Shown here piece by piece: positions 34,039-44,665 of a stretch of 64,000 nt of DNA. Each line of letters starts with the position of its first letter. The stretch's first letter is position 1. The notes under the pieces were generated by a model. That model did no database searches, was not told where the DNA came from, and saw only the letters and a program-made list of their open reading frames with translations. This stretch comes from Trichobilharzia regenti. Lineage: Eukaryota; Platyhelminthes; Trematoda; Strigeidida; Schistosomatidae. A program made the translations under genes and the position numbers. The stretch covers positions 82,160,319-82,224,318 of the forward strand of contig OX235264.1 of assembly GCA_944472135.2 (NCBI GenBank), written 5' to 3'.

Positions 34039-34370
34039 GATCGATTCTTAACATCTGAATTGCTCATTACCTCTTATGTATGCCAGCCAGTGTGGCATAT
34101 CATATTGTCTGTTCACTGATCTAAAATTTGTCTCCACAGCTTTCTACTGATTCTTATCTTTAAAAAGTCTTTTAAGAATCAAGTATGTAGTCTGTATCAG
34201 TGATCCCGATCATGCTTTTTTTTCATTTACTTCAAAGTATCCTTTGTGGACAGTCGGTTAAGTCTCATGTTGAAGATAGAAATCCCTTGTTCTTTTAGTA
34301 TTAATAAGTCAGTAGCACTTTAGCAAATAAAATGTCTCATTTCCTACAGGAAATTGTCATACAAAACGTT
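33441..34370. other. Intron sequence with a long (AT)n microsatellite
   Basis: An alternating AT run spans about 33996-34035. Nothing else recognised. Confidence 0.4.
33996..34035. repeat. (AT)n microsatellite
   Basis: Alternating AT for about 40 bases; the longest simple repeat in the window. Confidence 0.9.
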
Positions 34371-34375
34371 AAAAT

Positions 34376-34600
34376 TAGCTATTTGTTGGTATTAGATGGT
34401 TGGAGTCAATCGGCACGAAGCCTACCACCTAGGTTTCGTGCTAGTTGGCACTCATCAGCAAGGCGTATCTGCAACCTTGAAGGAACTCATGTCCCTTCTG
34501 AGATTCGAACCCGCGTCACCCAGTGCTGCAGTTAGAGACGTTACCACTGAGCTATTCAGGCTCGCGATTGACCTCCTGCAGGACTGTACTGGATATTTTT
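34376..34600 (-). mobile_element. SINE-D copy with tRNA-like head
   Basis: Minus copy. Head complement ends GAGCTATTCAGGCTCG, B-box complement GATTCGAACCCGCG, then GAAGGAACTCATGTCCCTTC and GCTAGTTGGCACTCATCAGC. The flank TTTGATTGCACACTAGTCAG is shared with the neighbouring inverted copy. Confidence 0.8.
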
Positions 34601-34603
34601 TTG

Positions 34604-34868
34604 ATTGCACACTAGTCAGTAACTAGTGTAATGCGTCAGAAGGGACATGAGTTCCTTCAAGGTCGCAGATACGCCTTGCTGATAAGTACCAACTAGCACG
34701 AAACCTAGGTCCAAGGCTCCTGCCGATTGACTCCAACCATCTAATACCAACAATTCACAGTGCACCGTAATGGTGAGCCACCTAGCATGGTGGCCACATT
34801 GCAAGCTTGACTGATCGAATTCAATGGGACTAGTCACATTACACACTAGTTACTGACTAGTGTGCAAT
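34604..34868 (+). mobile_element. SINE-D partial copy, inverted relative to its neighbour
   Basis: Plus-oriented body (AGAAGGGACATGAGTTCC ... CCAACTAGCACGAAACC ... ACATTGCAAGCTTGACTG), ending in an ACACTAGTTACTGACTAGTG palindrome. With the copy at 34376-34600 it forms a head-to-head inverted pair sharing about 110 bp. Confidence 0.78.
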
Positions 34869-36600
34869 CAAAAATAATTAGCTAATTCTATATCAGATTC
34901 AAATTTGGACTAGAAAAATCGTAGCTACTCATGATTAGACTTGTAAACTGTAACCAAACTATCAACTTCTGTTAAGACCAAAATGAATACAAAATGTTCT
35001 TATTATGAATACCAAAATGAATAACTTGCTAAGATCTACAAGGTTTAGTAAAGAGAAAACTAGAACAGTGAGAAATGTAAATAAACTGAAAATCATGTGG
35101 CAGTGCACTGCTCCAGAACACAGTGAACATCACAGGAAAACAAAATAATTTCAGGTGAACATTGAAAAGAGAGTGAGAAAACAGAAGAAGATACGAAGAC
35201 AGTAAATATGCTCTCTCATATTAGACTTCAGTCATATTCAGCAACCTCCAACCACTCATTTCCAACATGTCAAAAACCCTATTTATCTCAAATAACTTTT
35301 AGCTTTCTTAGATAGTAAGCTCACCATTACATAACATTTTTATACGTAGAAATCAGTAGCTTTTGAAATGCATCATACTAAGAAACAATGGGCTACATAT
35401 GATAACTGTTTACTGATAATGAACGTGCTTGTTTGGTTTGAGTTCAGGACGAAATTGTATAGCATTTTTTCAATTGATTCGAATCTATCTATTGATAAGC
35501 ATAGAATTTAGCTTGTGTCCATCATTTCAGTCAATTATTGATTAAAAAATTGTAATGCAACCATAGTTTAGCTTTAAACAATTGACATTAATTGTCACAA
35601 ATTAATGAGTAAAGCTGTTTAAGGACATTTATTACTTAAGCAATATATATATATATATTCATAAGTTTATCCTAGTAACTGAAATATGTATAAAGCTTTT
35701 ATTAGTCTATATGTATGCATTTCTGTTTGATTGTTTAATGAATGTATTATTGATCTAATTGAAACTTGGCCCTTCAAATAAGACAAAAAATTGGTCGGCA
35801 AAAATACACACCATAGGTGTCAAACTGGCCTCTGACCTGACTGACAATAAGCAGTAGTAATGAAAATGGGGGAAATATTTGAAAAAAAGAGTAAAACAAT
35901 AACCATTATTTCTAATTCAGTCCGTTGTAATTTGATTTCTGTGAATTTTTAGATGCCTATGTATATATGCTTTTAATTTATCTTAGTAGTATATAATCTT
36001 TCGACTATGATACCTTAATGTCTCTCTTTTTTATCCATAGACATGATCTTGGGTTAATATCATGAATGAGAGCAGATAAAAGACAAATCCAGCATCCCTG
36101 AATAACAGAATCTCAATGATTATGAAATAACATAACAATGCATACAACCTCCAGGCTAGTATATTCGTCCATCCTCTTCACTTTCCTTCAGTAGTTGAAG
36201 GAATATTTTCAAACACTGACATCAAGAAGATGTCTGAGAATAAAAAGGTAGATTTTATGATTAAAAAAAGAATCTAAGCTCTATTACTGTTAAGGTTCAT
36301 TGCCGAAGGAAAATATTTCAAAGAGAAATATGTACGTCTTTATTGCAAGAGGGGTGGTAGTAACACTCTAGTTAATTCCATCTAGTCATTATGTATACTG
36401 ACAACAATACTTCATAAACAGACTACGATGGATCTTACAGAAAATTTTGGTGGTAATTTTGAATGTAATGCCATTTAATAGATAGTTGTGTAGTCGATAA
36501 AAAGTTGTCTCTTCTAGTTTGTGCCGGTCAAAACATAGTTTATTCTATTCTATTGAAAAAGTTTTACTGTTTACTGCTTCTCTTTCTCAAGAGTCATTTT
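34869..36600. other. Intron sequence, nothing recognised
   Basis: About 1.7 kb of AT-rich DNA with a short (TA)n run at about 35643-35660. No exon or element recognised. Confidence 0.35.
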
Positions 36601-36604
36601 GGTA

Positions 36605-38045
36605 TTGTTATTCCTTTAGGTTCAGAGGAGAACATAGGGCTTCAACAACACATCTCCACTTTGTCCTATTTTCTGTTGTCCTTTTTACCTGGCCCCACGA
36701 TTCTCCATAATCTCTCATTTCCTCCGTGTCACCCTCACACTGACGAACCACTCTTCGCTTCCCATTGGGATTCCAGTCAAGCAACAGCCTGCATTGCACG
36801 CAGTGTCATTCGACAGCCTTTTCAGTGGTGTATGCCTGATCCACCTCCATTTTCTCCAACATATTTGTTGAGAAACTGGCTCTTGGTTGGTTTCTTCACA
36901 GAGTTTTTTTTTTACTAATTCTTTCTGGCCCACCATTTGAGCGTCAAGTATTGAACCAAGGAAGGAACAACTGTTGATAAAAGTCTGCAACAGGCTGTTG
37001 GAAATGCTTTCCGTTACACGCAGTACAAGTTTCTGACCCTTAGAGAAGAACCGACTTCACATTTGTGTTTGATATCCGAATGTTGTTCTTTGCACTGGCT
37101 GAGTGAATGCAGAAGATTCCCAAAATGGTTTCTGATTGATGAAGGCGTGAGTATCTTGCCTTTCCGATTCTGGCTGGCTGGCTTTGACATCTTCATCTGT
37201 TCCGACTGCCTGTGGTTGGAAATGTGCTGCCTAGAAAGGTGAAGGCAGTAGCCTCTTTAAAATTTCTCCCGTTGATGGTGATTGGTGCTGGCTGTTGTTG
37301 TTGCGGTTCGTTAGTTATCTTCATCCCCTCCGTCTTCTCTATGTTTACTTGGTGTCCTATGTTCTCTACCTGCTTCTTCAGTTAGTTTGTTTGTTTTCGC
37401 CTGCCTGCAAGTCTTTGAGTCTGTGTTCCACTAGATATATACCATTTGCGAAATCCAGGTCTTGTAGAATCTTCTTATCTGTGGTCTAGCGTATTCCTGT
37501 CTCCTTGCTCTCATGCACAGTCTAATGTATAATCCAAATCACCACGGCTAAGAATATAATCGATGATAATAGGCGGCCAGTTTGTCTTATTCCTGATAAA
37601 GATTCGGGGTACACTGTAGTGTTGAATTAGTTCCCAAATTACTTCTCAGTCAATGTGGTTGAAGGCATTTTCAGAGTCGATGAAGTTAAGGCAGAGGTTC
37701 GACTGCTATTCTATGCTTTATTCTGTGATGACGATGTGTAGATTTGCAATTTGATTAGCGCATGATCTGCCTTTCTTGAATCTAGGTCGTCCCGTGTTGG
37801 TGGAGTTCTGCATCTATTGTATCTTTTACTCTCTCCAGGATGACGCGACATAGTATTTTATTGGCGTGGACAAAAGCATGATTCCATGGCGGTGCTTTCA
37901 GAGGCGTAAGTCGCCCTTCTTTGGTAATTCAAAAAGGTAGTCAGCCTTCCTTCCAATTGGTAGGCACCTTCACTTCCATCCAGACCTTTTGCAATAATGG
38001 CATGAGAACATCTGCCGCAGTCTCTGGCTTCATGTTTAGTGCTTT
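36605..38045 (-). mobile_element. Old RTE-type LINE fragment (family B-like)
   Basis: Minus-strand reverse-transcriptase remnants: a D-x-L-A-L-P-K-K-G-D-like block near 37.9 kb, L-N-F-I-D-S-E-N-A-F near 37.67 kb, K-I-L-Q-D-L-D-F-A near 37.46 kb, and the 3' end at 36.61 kb. Many frameshifts. Older than the family A and B copies. Confidence 0.7.
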
Positions 38046-39080
38046 GAGGGGAAATTACTCTTTGTGAAACTTATGAATAACTTGGGAGTGCTGTTGTAGC
38101 TACTATGATTAGACTCACATTACTATGTGTGAGTTAAATCACAAGAGTGTATTTGAACTGATGCAATAATTTCTTTATAGACAAGTTTGATGATCATTAT
38201 GAATGGTAATGGTTGTTCTTTTAACTATTCTATGGTATTTTTTAATGAACTTGAGGACAACAACATAATAACATCGCATTTCATTAACTCTTTGCAACTG
38301 CATACAACCTAAAGTAATATTAGTATCAGTATACAATATGTTCACATATTTTAATCAGCTAGTTAGGAGATAGTAACCAGTAATGTTGTGTAGCTGAATA
38401 GACGAGGAGTTGAAAGAAGAGAAATAGGTTTGTTGGTATATATATATATATATATACAGCAAAACTAGGACGATATTCTAGGGTAAGGGACGGAAGCTGA
38501 ATATTATTTGAGAGTATAAAATGGAATAAGTAGTAAGTAAGTACTTAAGTAGGAGCTATAAGTTTTGATGGTTCCAAGTGATTAAAATAGCAATAAGATG
38601 AGTATACCTCAGATATTGAGGTCAAGAGTATGGATGAAGACAACCAATTAACCAAAGGATATTAACTGACATTAACAAAATTAACAGCAACTGCACGGCT
38701 GAGGACTTCTTCATCATTCAGTCACAAGTTCTTTGAAATATGCTCAGACAATTATGTGTACGAAGGGCAGAAATATGGCATCAATAGCAGCGATAATTTC
38801 GACAACTGACGTTTTTTAAACACCAAACTTATATGTTTTATGACAGCAATTTGTAGTTAATCATTTATTGATTAAGCCATCTCCCATGACAGTCTTACAA
38901 GGTTTGAGATTCTGCCTAATAATTAATCAATTTCGGCTTTTTTTCAGTGCAGAGTTTACTACCACAGCCAAACATTGTCCCAGAGAAACATCCCCTCTAC
39001 TCTGGTTACGGCATCTCAGCAGGAATTCGTGACATGCCTCATTAATATTCAGCTTTTGTATTTGAAGGAATTTGATTACT
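38046..39080. other. Intron sequence with (TA)n microsatellite
   Basis: A (TA)n run lies at about 38438-38456. A 179-codon minus open frame (38927-39466) overlaps a SINE remnant and is not called. Confidence 0.4.
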
Positions 39081-39084
39081 TTCG

Positions 39085-39270
39085 GCAACCAGATAGTGAA
39101 TGTGTCTGATTTGTAACTTAAAGATCCTGAGTTCAATCCGTGGTGGAGTCGTGCGAGAGTACTGCTGAGGAGTCCCAGACTAGGAAGAAACAGGTGATCA
39201 GTGCTCCTTGGCTTCCACTGACTGTGTAACTGATAACTGTTCGTGACGAAATCTAAATTGAAACTATACA
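39085..39270 (+). mobile_element. Diverged SINE-C copy
   Basis: GATCCTGAGTTCAATCCGTG (B-box region), GAGGAGTCCCAGACTAGGAA and the decayed tail. Boundaries are approximate. Confidence 0.5.
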
Positions 39271-39955
39271 AATAACTAACTAAATGTAACTGAACTAAAG
39301 AATAAAGAGGATAACGTTTTAGTATGTCAAGTTTAACAGAAACACAAAAAGAGTCACTGGGGAGAAAAGAAACAGAAAATCTGTGTGTGTGCCGATTAAA
39401 TTTGTTTGAAGCCATGACATGAATTCGACAGTCTCTAGTTTTCAAAGCACCATGAATCCCTGGCAAGCAGTTTGTAAACCAACAGCCACTAGCTTCACAA
39501 CATGATTCCGTAAACTTACATAAGTACTTTCAAATTCTCTGTTCTTGGGAAAATATACTATATCTCTAAATAAATAGAGACTGAGTCTGTAATACATATT
39601 CCATGTAATTCAAGGAATTCATATTTACAGCCTAACGATTATGTCCAATAACCGTTGGATATAGTAAGTCCTAAGCGGTGTTTTTTTCTTGTTTTAGACA
39701 TTGTAAACAACATGTATTAGAGTATGATAAGCACGCTGTTTTTCTGAAACAATTTCTTTTACGTCGAGCTTTTCTGATCCAGCTAAGCTGGTGTAATACA
39801 TTGCAAACACACTCCATATTTACCAATTATCAACTATTTTGAAAACAATGGATTTGCGGGAGACTGTGTATCTCCTGAATCAAAGTAATTCATTTTGGTC
39901 GTGTAAATATGAAGTCGGAAATCATGTACATCTAGAAACAGATGGAAATATAGCA
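39271..39955. other. Intron sequence, nothing recognised
   Basis: No supported feature. Confidence 0.35.
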
Positions 39956-39961
39956 GGAAAG

Positions 39962-40160
39962 TAATTTTGATGATTGATGACCACCATGGAATTCAGGATG
40001 AGCATTTTGTCCTATTTGAGACTCCTCAACTGCATGTACCTCCACCCCCTATTCATTGAAGGATGGTGTCCCTACTGAGGCTCGAACTCGTTACCTGCGG
40101 TTTCAAACACCGAAGCGTTACCCAAAAGACCACTTGAGCCACGACAGCCACCTCTTGAGC
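39962..40160 (-). mobile_element. Sm-alpha-type hammerhead SINE, minus member of an inverted pair
   Basis: From the tail side: GATGACCACCATGGAATTCA, a hammerhead segment with two core changes (TTGAGGA for CTGANGA, and AAAA for GAAA), GGCTCGAACTCG B-box complement and ACCGAAGCGTTACCC / GACCACTTGAGCC A-box region. The ribozyme is dead by inspection. Confidence 0.78.
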
Positions 40161-40184
40161 AACGGGTATCAGTTATAAGTCAAT

Positions 40185-40530
40185 TCAGTTTGGATTTTCC
40201 CGTCGATTGACTGTGCCAAATTGTTCGGCCTCTTGTGGCCCAAGTGGTCTTTTGGGTAACGCTCCGGTGTTTGAAACCCCAGGTACCGAGTTCGAGCCTC
40301 AATAGAGACACCATCTCTCACTGAATAGGGAGTGGAGGTACATGCAGTCTACAAGTCTCAAACAGGACGAAATGTACATTCTTGATTCTATGCTGGTCAT
40401 CAACCACCAAAATTACTTCAAGTTAAACCATCAGACATCGTCGAAGCATCCTAACAACGAGCCAACATATCAACAGAGGCCAAGCACTTCGGCCTAATCA
40501 ATCAATGGGAAAATCTAAATAGAATTTAAA
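40185..40530 (+). mobile_element. Sm-alpha-type hammerhead SINE, plus member of an inverted pair
   Basis: Head GCCCAAGTGGTCTTTTGGG, B box GAGTTCGAGCCTC, a hammerhead region with a destroyed core (GTCTACAAG) but retained GGACGAAATG, then the tail CAGACATCGTCGAAGCATCC. Together with 39962-40160 it forms another head-to-head locus. Confidence 0.78.
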
Positions 40531-40624
40531 AAATAGCAGGAAAGTGTTCTCCATAAAAATACAAAACAATAAATGAAAGGGAATGTGAGTGACAAGGTAA
40601 GCAGACAACGAGGAGATAAATTTC

Positions 40625-40805
40625 GATGTATTTGTTTTCTCTCTACTGCGTGCTTTACTTACTTGCTTCAATTTGAAGTATGCGCTGAAGATGCTGCCTA
40701 GTAAAGCAATGAAAGCTTTTCAAGTAAACTATTCGGCACAGAGAACACAACTACATCAAAATCATCCACCTGAGCCACAAATCTTCTCCAATAAATCTAG
40801 GTGAC
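40625..40805 (+). repeat. Dispersed repeat shared with 20.65-20.83 kb
   Basis: See the partner. It shares CTGAAGATG, AATGAAAGCTTT, CAGAGAACACAA, ATCATCCACCTGAG and ACAAATCTTCTCC. Confidence 0.55.
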
Positions 40806-40889
40806 AAATTCCAAGATATCTCTTGAAACAAAAGAAACTGTGTTAATAAAGCAACTTTCCCCTCATTAAGGAACAACAGCTTTTCTAAA

Positions 40890-40895
40890 TACAAG

Positions 40896-40926
<31 letters not shown>
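40890..40926. repeat. (TA)n microsatellite
   Basis: Uninterrupted alternating TA run of about 30 bases. Confidence 0.9.
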
Positions 40927-40927
<1 letters not shown>

Positions 40928-41022
40928 GCATACTGAATGATAAAAACCAATCCTACGAAAAATATTTAACTTTGAGACTCAAGAACATTTATCTGACATA
41001 TTATTGTTCAATAAAACTGCTT

Positions 41023-44000
41023 ACTCTGTCTGTCTGTCTGTTTTCGACATAGAACTTTGCACAAATGTGCGGAAGTTCAAGTCGCCACATTCCGTGTAGC
41101 ACGCGAAGCAAGAGAAGAAAGTACAAGAAAAGCATAATAGAAACAGTGAGCAGAGGTGTGAGACAAAGGAGTAATAAAGAAATACAAAACAGTTTCATTG
41201 GAGATCATAAGTCACAGGGAGTGGATGCATCTGCGCCACTGAGAACGATTTTGAGCCATGTCACCAATTGTTTCCAACCATAGATTTTTACCGTCCCGAG
41301 GACCCCAGCCTGGAAGTCTACACCTTCCTACGTGGCTTAGACCAACTGTTGTGGATTTCATTGACTGATGCCAAGTTTTTGTTTGACCGCCGCTAGCTTT
41401 TTTCCAGCCTGACCCTATATCCGCTAACATTGCTCGTCGAGGGAGGCGATGGCTTGGCATACGTAACACATGTCCTAACCATCTCAGTCGATGTAGCTTC
41501 ACGACTTCGTCGATTGATTTCCCCTGTTTACCTAGAACTCTACGCCTAACCTCCATGTTGCTCACCTTATTATGCCACTTTACACGGGAAATAGAACGCA
41601 GGCACCTATGATCAAAGACAGCTAGTCTTTTCATGTCTTCCACTCTCAGTGGCCAGGTCTCACAACCATAAAGGAGGACGGAGCGGACTGATGAGCAGTA
41701 CACCCGCCCTTTGGTCGATAGTCGAACATCTCGTCTACGCCAGAGTCGGCGTAAACTAACAAATGCGAAACGAGCCCCTTGTATTCGTGCTGAGATTTCG
41801 TCAGAGATCAGCCCGTTGGGGCTGATGGTACTTCCCAAATAAGTGAAGCGGTCAACGTGCTCTACCACTTCACTTCCTATTTTTAAACTAGGCGTCGATG
41901 TAGTCCAGTCCTGTAACATCATCTTGCATTTGGCGGGAGCGAATCGCATGCCAAACATTCGTAGATTGCTGTTCAAGGTGTTTAGAAGACTCTGCATTTC
42001 GTCAGCGTCTTCGCCTAGAAGGACTATATCGTCTGCATATTCCAAGTCAACGAGATTATTCCCAGGTAGCAAGTCAATCCCTGAATCGCTGAAGTCACCT
42101 AGGGTTAAGTCCATTAACACATCTATGATGAAGTTGAATAGAAAAGGAGATAATGGGCATCCTTGACGGACACCACTGGTCGTCATCAGTTCAGATGACA
42201 GCTCGCCGTAAGCCCTCACCTGGCTGTATGAGTACGAATAGAGTGCCTTAATCAGTGCAATATATTTTCTCGGAATTCCCTTTACAGCCAAGCATCTCCA
42301 GAGAACTTCCCGATCGACAGAGTCGAATGCTGCCTTTAGGTCAAGAAATATAATGACTGTTGGACGCCGGTAGGAATGCCTATGTTCTAGAATCTGTCGG
42401 AGGGTGAAGATATGATCAATACACCCTCTTCCTGGTCTAAAGCCTGCCTGGCTCTCTCGTGTTTGTGCTTCCCGAGCACCACTCAGTCTACGCATGATTA
42501 TTGAGCCTAAGACTTTAGATACTATATTAGTCAAGCTAATCCCTCTGTGATTATCACAGGAAGACTTGTCTCCCTTCTTGTATATGGGGATAATCAGTGA
42601 CTTACACCAACCCGATGGGACTTCTTCTGATTCCCAAACGCTGCCTAGTACCTCAGTTAATCCGGACAGTAAGCTGTCTCCACCGTACTTAAATACCTCT
42701 GGCGTCATTCCATCAGGTCCCGCTGCTTTGCCTAGTTTCAGATTGGTGACAGCTTTAGTAACCTCAGTTAGTGACGGAGGACCTGTATCTATATCCCATT
42801 CAGGGAGGTGTTGGATGCTCGGAAGGTTGAGCGTGGCTGTGGGCAAATTAAACTGCTCCTCATAATGCTCTTTCCAACGATCCAGTCGTCTATCCTGTGA
42901 GCTAATTATAGTGCCATTTTTTTCCGAGATTGTCTCACTGATGATTTGTCTTCTCCCACCCGTTTCCCTGATGAGTCCAAAGAGTTGCCTGGTGTTGCCT
43001 ATCCTCAAAGCTTTCTCCATCTCTTTGGCTTTTGTCGCCCACCACTGTTCACGGTCCTTGCGGAGACTTTTCGTAAGTTTCCTCTTGTGCAGCTTTCGCT
43101 CCTCATTGAATTCGGAGCTCGCCGGAATAAGTCTTCTAGCATCTATCAGTTCGGATGAGGCGGTGGAGATCCAGTGGTTTTTACTCACCTTTGGGTTTAC
43201 CTTATTCACAGCTTTTACAGCTGTATCTATGGCTGCCTGGATATTTTTCCAAGCTTCTTCAGGGTGAGCACAGCTGTCGAACACAGATATGTGTTTAGCT
43301 AGTTCTTCCTCAAATACGGATTTAGTTTCCTGATCGAGCTGGGGACGTGATGGTTTTACCGCCAGCTGTTTCCTACGTCCGTTCAGTCGTAAGCACACAC
43401 GAGCGCGGACCAGTGCATGGTCGGTATCTACGCACGTGTTCCAGAAGGAGCGACAATCTCCTACCGACCCACGCCAACGATAGCTTATTGCTATGTGGTC
43501 TATTTGTGTCCAGCGTTGGTTTGACGAAGGGGGTCTCCAAGTCAAACAGTGTCTCTCCTTGTGTTTGAAGTTAGTGCTTACAAGAAACAAATGATTATCA
43601 GAGCAGAACTGTAGGAGACGGTCACCGTTGTCGGTTCGCTGGCACGGAACTCCATAGGTGCCACCGACATCCTTCTCAGATTGACACAATTTCCCTACTT
43701 GAGCGTTAAAGTCACCAGCTAGAACGACTATGTCTGAGCGTTTAGCCTTTCTCACCAAACTAGACAGCTTTTCGTAGAACTCATCCTTCGTTTCATCTGA
43801 ACTGCAGTCAGTGGGGGCGTAGGCGGAGATTACGAAAAGGCATCGGCGAGTAGTGCAGTCCTTCCTCCTTCTTACTGATCCGTTCAGGCGGACAGCACAC
43901 ATTCGGCTATCTACCGGGATCCAGTCAAGCAATGTCTTTTCTGCCCTAGTACTCAAAGCTATCCCTACGCCAGCTAATCCTCGTGAACTAGCTGTGGCAT

Positions 44001-44053
44001 CTCCTGACACCCTCAAGGTGAATTTTGCAGATTCAACCTGTTGGCCAGGCTAA
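41023..44053 (-). mobile_element. LINE family D, RTE-type, long open frame, 5' truncated
   Basis: Contains the ORF described separately, about 170 bp of 3' UTR, and a CAGACAGACAGACAG tandem tail at 41024-41040, the kind of short 3' repeat typical of RTE/CR1-type LINEs. At the 5' side the frame is stopped by TAG near 44051 and the start of the endonuclease is missing. An RTE-B fragment starts 45 bp further on. The second copy at 63.7 kb matches it in the C-terminal part. Confidence 0.88.
41212..44016 (-). CDS. LINE-D endonuclease/reverse transcriptase, 934 uninterrupted codons
   Basis: Retrotransposon protein that nicks target DNA and copies element RNA at the nick. The endonuclease part shows V-I-S-A-Y-A-P-T-D (about residue 62), G-D-F-N-A-Q-V-G (about 101), Q-I-D-H-I-A-I-S and D-T-D-H-A-L-V, which supply the metal-binding and catalytic residues of this family except those of the missing N-terminus. 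Reverse transcriptase follows: A-A-G-P-D-G, Y-K-K-G-D, F-R-P-G-R-G-C, D-L-K-A-A-F-D-S-V, G-V-R-Q-G-C-P-L-S-P, catalytic YADD at residues 660-663, and L-L-Y-G-C-E-T-W after it. No ATG begins the frame (first usable codon is TTG), and the usual opening N-V-R-T region is absent. So the enzyme core is coherent but the copy is incomplete. The lack of any stop indicates a recent insertion. GC content is higher than in surrounding DNA. Confidence 0.9.
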   Translation of the reverse strand: MRVSGDATASSRGLAGVGIALSTRAEKTLLDWIPVDSRMCAVRLNGSVRRRKDCTTRRCLFVISAYAPTDCSSDETKDEFYEKLSSLVRKAKRSDIVVLAGDFNAQVGKLCQSEKDVGGTYGVPCQRTDNGDRLLQFCSDNHLFLVSTNFKHKERHCLTWRPPSSNQRWTQIDHIAISYRWRGSVGDCRSFWNTCVDTDHALVRARVCLRLNGRRKQLAVKPSRPQLDQETKSVFEEELAKHISVFDSCAHPEEAWKNIQAAIDTAVKAVNKVNPKVSKNHWISTASSELIDARRLIPASSEFNEERKLHKRKLTKSLRKDREQWWATKAKEMEKALRIGNTRQLFGLIRETGGRRQIISETISEKNGTIISSQDRRLDRWKEHYEEQFNLPTATLNLPSIQHLPEWDIDTGPPSLTEVTKAVTNLKLGKAAGPDGMTPEVFKYGGDSLLSGLTEVLGSVWESEEVPSGWCKSLIIPIYKKGDKSSCDNHRGISLTNIVSKVLGSIIMRRLSGAREAQTRESQAGFRPGRGCIDHIFTLRQILEHRHSYRRPTVIIFLDLKAAFDSVDREVLWRCLAVKGIPRKYIALIKALYSYSYSQVRAYGELSSELMTTSGVRQGCPLSPFLFNFIIDVLMDLTLGDFSDSGIDLLPGNNLVDLEYADDIVLLGEDADEMQSLLNTLNSNLRMFGMRFAPAKCKMMLQDWTTSTPSLKIGSEVVEHVDRFTYLGSTISPNGLISDEISARIQGARFAFVSLRRLWRRRDVRLSTKGRVYCSSVRSVLLYGCETWPLRVEDMKRLAVFDHRCLRSISRVKWHNKVSNMEVRRRVLGKQGKSIDEVVKLHRLRWLGHVLRMPSHRLPRRAMLADIGSGWKKASGGQTKTWHQSMKSTTVGLSHVGRCRLPGWGPRDGKNLWLETIGDMAQNRSQWRRCIHSL

Positions 44054-44096
44054 TTTATCTTACAGATTGACAAAAATAATCAACTTTGAGTGTTAT

Positions 44097-44665
44097 TAGT
44101 ATTATTGCTCCCTTGGGTTCCTAGTGGAACATAGGGCTTCAACTGCACGTCTCCACTTGCCACTTCTGTCTTCCTTCTGCTGTACTTTTCACCTGCATCC
44201 ATGTTAGTCCATACTCTTTCAACTCCTGTCTCTTCACACGATCTCCTCCATGTCACCCTTGCACTGACGCCCCACTCGCCGCTTCCTTTTCGGCTTGGTT
44301 CCACTCGAGAAATGGCCTGACCCGCATGCGATGTCACCCAGCGGCCTCCTCAGCGAGTGTACAATCCATCTCCACTTTCTCCTGCATATTTGTTGGGCGA
44401 TTGATTGGTTCTTGTTTTGTTTGTTTGTTCCCATAGTTCCTTGTTGGTGATTCTTTCCGGCCCGGCCATCTGATCTTCAGTATAGATCGAAAACAGTTGT
44501 TAATAAATGTCTGCAACCTTTTGGAAATATTCTTTGTCACCCACTCGCCAAGTTTCTGATCCGTATAGAAGAATTAACTTGTTTGTATTCAAAATCCGAC
44601 TGGATTTTGTTGTTGATGGTGAGTGACGAAGATTTCCAGATTGGTTTCAGGTCGATGAATGTGTA
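44097..44665 (-). mobile_element. RTE family B LINE, 3' fragment
   Basis: Nearly identical to 27885-28455. Its 3' end (GGGTTCCTAGTGGAACATAG on the plus strand) lies next to the truncated 5' end of LINE-D. It begins near AATGTGTATAG (44665). Confidence 0.88.

Noticed and set aside
38927..39466. 179-codon minus-strand open frame
   Set aside because: Antisense to a SINE-C remnant, no splice sites or recognised homology, low-complexity Leu/Ser composition.
42566..43267. Plus-strand open frames opposite LINE-D
   Set aside because: Shadows of the higher-GC reverse transcriptase gene on the other strand; no independent support.
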